This document shows, one piece after another, positions 5,459 through 6,532 of a stretch of DNA of 6,532 bases. Origin of the DNA: Candidatus Aphodomonas merdavium. Lineage in GTDB: Bacteria > Bacillota > Clostridia > Christensenellales > Aristaeellaceae. The notes beneath the pieces are model-generated. The model searched no databases. It saw only the letters and a program-made list of their open reading frames with translations, and was not told the origin of the DNA. Every line of letters starts with the position of its first letter. The stretch's first letter is position 1. The stretch is taken from the NCBI GenBank assembly GCA_018715585.1, contig DVLH01000042.1, positions 1 through 6,532 of the forward strand, given 5' to 3'. The position numbers and the translations under genes were made by a program.

Positions 5459-6532
5459 TCGGTGTCCGGTTTAAAAAGCCGGGAAAAGTATATTATTTCG
5501 ATCCTTGCGGACTGGACGTGCGGGCGGACGACGCCGTCATTGTGGAGACAATCCGCGGCGTGGAGATGGGCGAATGTGCCCGCGCGCCCTACGAGGTGCC
5601 CGACGAGGAGATCGTGCCGCCGCTGCGCAAGGTGGTTCGCCTGGCGACGGAGGAAGACGTGTCGCAGGTGGAACAAAACCGCGAAAACGAGCGCAGGGCA
5701 TACGACATCTGCCAAGAAAAGATCGCGCACCACAAGCTGGAAATGAAGCTGGTGGATGTGGAGTACGCGTTTGATTGCAGCAAGATCATCTTCTATTTCA
5801 CGGCCAACGGCCGGGTGGACTTTCGCGCGCTCGTGAAGGACCTTGCGTCCGTGTTTAAAACGCGCATCGAGCTGCGGCAGATCGGCGTGCGCGACGAGGC
5901 GAAGATGCTCGGCGGCCTGGGGCCGTGCGGGCGGCCCATCTGCTGCGGGACGTTCCTGGGCGATTTCCAGCCTGTTTCAATCAAAATGGCGAAGGAACAG
6001 AACCTTTCGCTTAACCCTACAAAGATTTCCGGCCTGTGCGGACGGCTGATGTGCTGCCTGAAGTATGAGCAAGAGCATTACGAAGAGGCGCGCAAACATA
6101 TGCCGCGCGTGGGCAAGGACGTAATCACCCCTGACGGCCGCGGCCATGTCATCGATATCAACGTGCTGCGCGAGACGGTGCGCGTCCGCTTTCAAAACGG
6201 AGACAACGTCGAGGTGAAAGAATACATGGCCTCTGACGTGCAGCGTATTATGCCAAACGACGGGAGCAAGGCGGAGGAAAGCGCAAAGGCAGCGGCAGCG
6301 GTGGAAGAGGAAGGCAACGAGATGGCGGAGGTTGCTTCCGAAGAGCTTTTGCAGATCCTTGACGACGATACAGTGCTGGAAAGCGTGGACGCCGCCCAGG
6401 AAAACGAAGCGGTTGCGCCGCGCGAGAAGAAGCCGCGGCCGCCGCGCCCTTCGCGCGCTGCAAATGCGCATAAGGCGCCGAACGCTTCGCAGCAGCCGCC
6501 GTCCCGCAAGCGCCAGCGTCAGGCACAGCCGG
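5446..6532 (+). CDS. ricT: RicT (YaaT), PSP1-domain Fe-S subunit of the Y-complex; 3' end outside window
   Basis: An open frame of 362 codons runs to the window end without a stop. The N-terminus, AIVIGVRFKKPGKVYYFDP, and the core KDLASVFKTRIELRQIGVRDEAKMLGG strongly match Bacillus RicT. The PSP1 domain has conserved cysteines at 161, 166, 167, 198, 203 and 204 (GPCGRPICC and GLCGRLMCC). Their positions agree with the Bacillus protein as I remember it. RicT with RicA and RicF forms an Fe-S complex that modulates RNase Y and affects sporulation and biofilm genes. Residues about 271-325 are Ala/Glu-rich and acidic and 326-362 are Pro/Arg/Lys-rich and basic; this tail is not in the roughly 275-residue Bacillus protein. 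The start ATG overlaps holB by 13 bp. Confidence 0.95.
   Translation, partial: MAIVIGVRFKKPGKVYYFDPCGLDVRADDAVIVETIRGVEMGECARAPYEVPDEEIVPPLRKVVRLATEEDVSQVEQNRENERRAYDICQEKIAHHKLEMKLVDVEYAFDCSKIIFYFTANGRVDFRALVKDLASVFKTRIELRQIGVRDEAKMLGGLGPCGRPICCGTFLGDFQPVSIKMAKEQNLSLNPTKISGLCGRLMCCLKYEQEHYEEARKHMPRVGKDVITPDGRGHVIDINVLRETVRVRFQNGDNVEVKEYMASDVQRIMPNDGSKAEESAKAAAAVEEEGNEMAEVASEELLQILDDDTVLESVDAAQENEAVAPREKKPRPPRPSRAANAHKAPNASQQPPSRKRQRQAQP

Noticed and set aside
5977..6471. Minus-strand open frame of 164 codons opposite ricT
   Set aside because: The plus strand encodes the conserved RicT frame throughout; the antisense product is composition-driven.

Overview
The window reads as an ordinary chromosomal stretch of a high-GC member of the Bacillota, most likely Clostridia. 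The strongest argument is the block darA - holB - ricT at the right end. It matches the Bacillus yaaQ-(yaaR)-holB-yaaT neighbourhood, and DarA-type c-di-AMP receptors and RicT/PSP1 proteins are typical of this phylum. Shine-Dalgarno sites are strong (AGGAGG type) and several promoters are close to the sigma-A consensus. I see no RNA gene, CRISPR array, insertion sequence or phage gene.

Layout from left to right. (1) 62-1102, minus: a GT2 glycosyltransferase fused to a GtrA-like membrane domain. (2) 1249-1902, plus: a small SGNH/GDSL esterase of the arylesterase type. Its perfect TTGACA-16-TATAAT promoter is flanked by two inverted repeats, and a perfect 10-bp-stem hairpin lies inside the gene. 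(3) 1892-2884, minus: an extended SDR (NAD-dependent epimerase/dehydratase-like) whose 3' end overlaps the esterase by 11 bp. (4) 3057-3617, plus: a TetR/AcrR regulator divergent from the SDR. The 172-bp intergenic region holds overlapping opposed promoters and a pair of direct repeats that look like its operators. (5) 3678-4085, plus: a C_GCAxxG_C_C family cysteine-rich putative redox protein with its own extended -10 promoter. (6) 4154-6532, plus: an operon of darA (c-di-AMP receptor), holB (DNA polymerase III delta prime) and ricT (Fe-S Y-complex subunit that modulates RNase Y). ricT runs off the right edge.

The operon joins second-messenger sensing, replication clamp loading and RNA processing, a conserved linkage whose logic is not obvious. 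Here holB follows darA by 3 bp and ricT overlaps holB by 13 bp, so translation is probably coupled. The gene between darA and holB in Bacillus (yaaR) is absent. RicT carries an acidic then basic C-terminal extension beyond its conserved core.

The left half looks like small independently regulated units. The TetR regulator probably controls itself and the divergent SDR, and the nearby redox protein could share its biology, though it has its own promoter. I did not find a clearly undescribed multi-gene system. The most interesting signals are the regulatory repeats at 1163-1201 and 2952-3002, the intragenic hairpin at 1652-1675 and the RicT tail.
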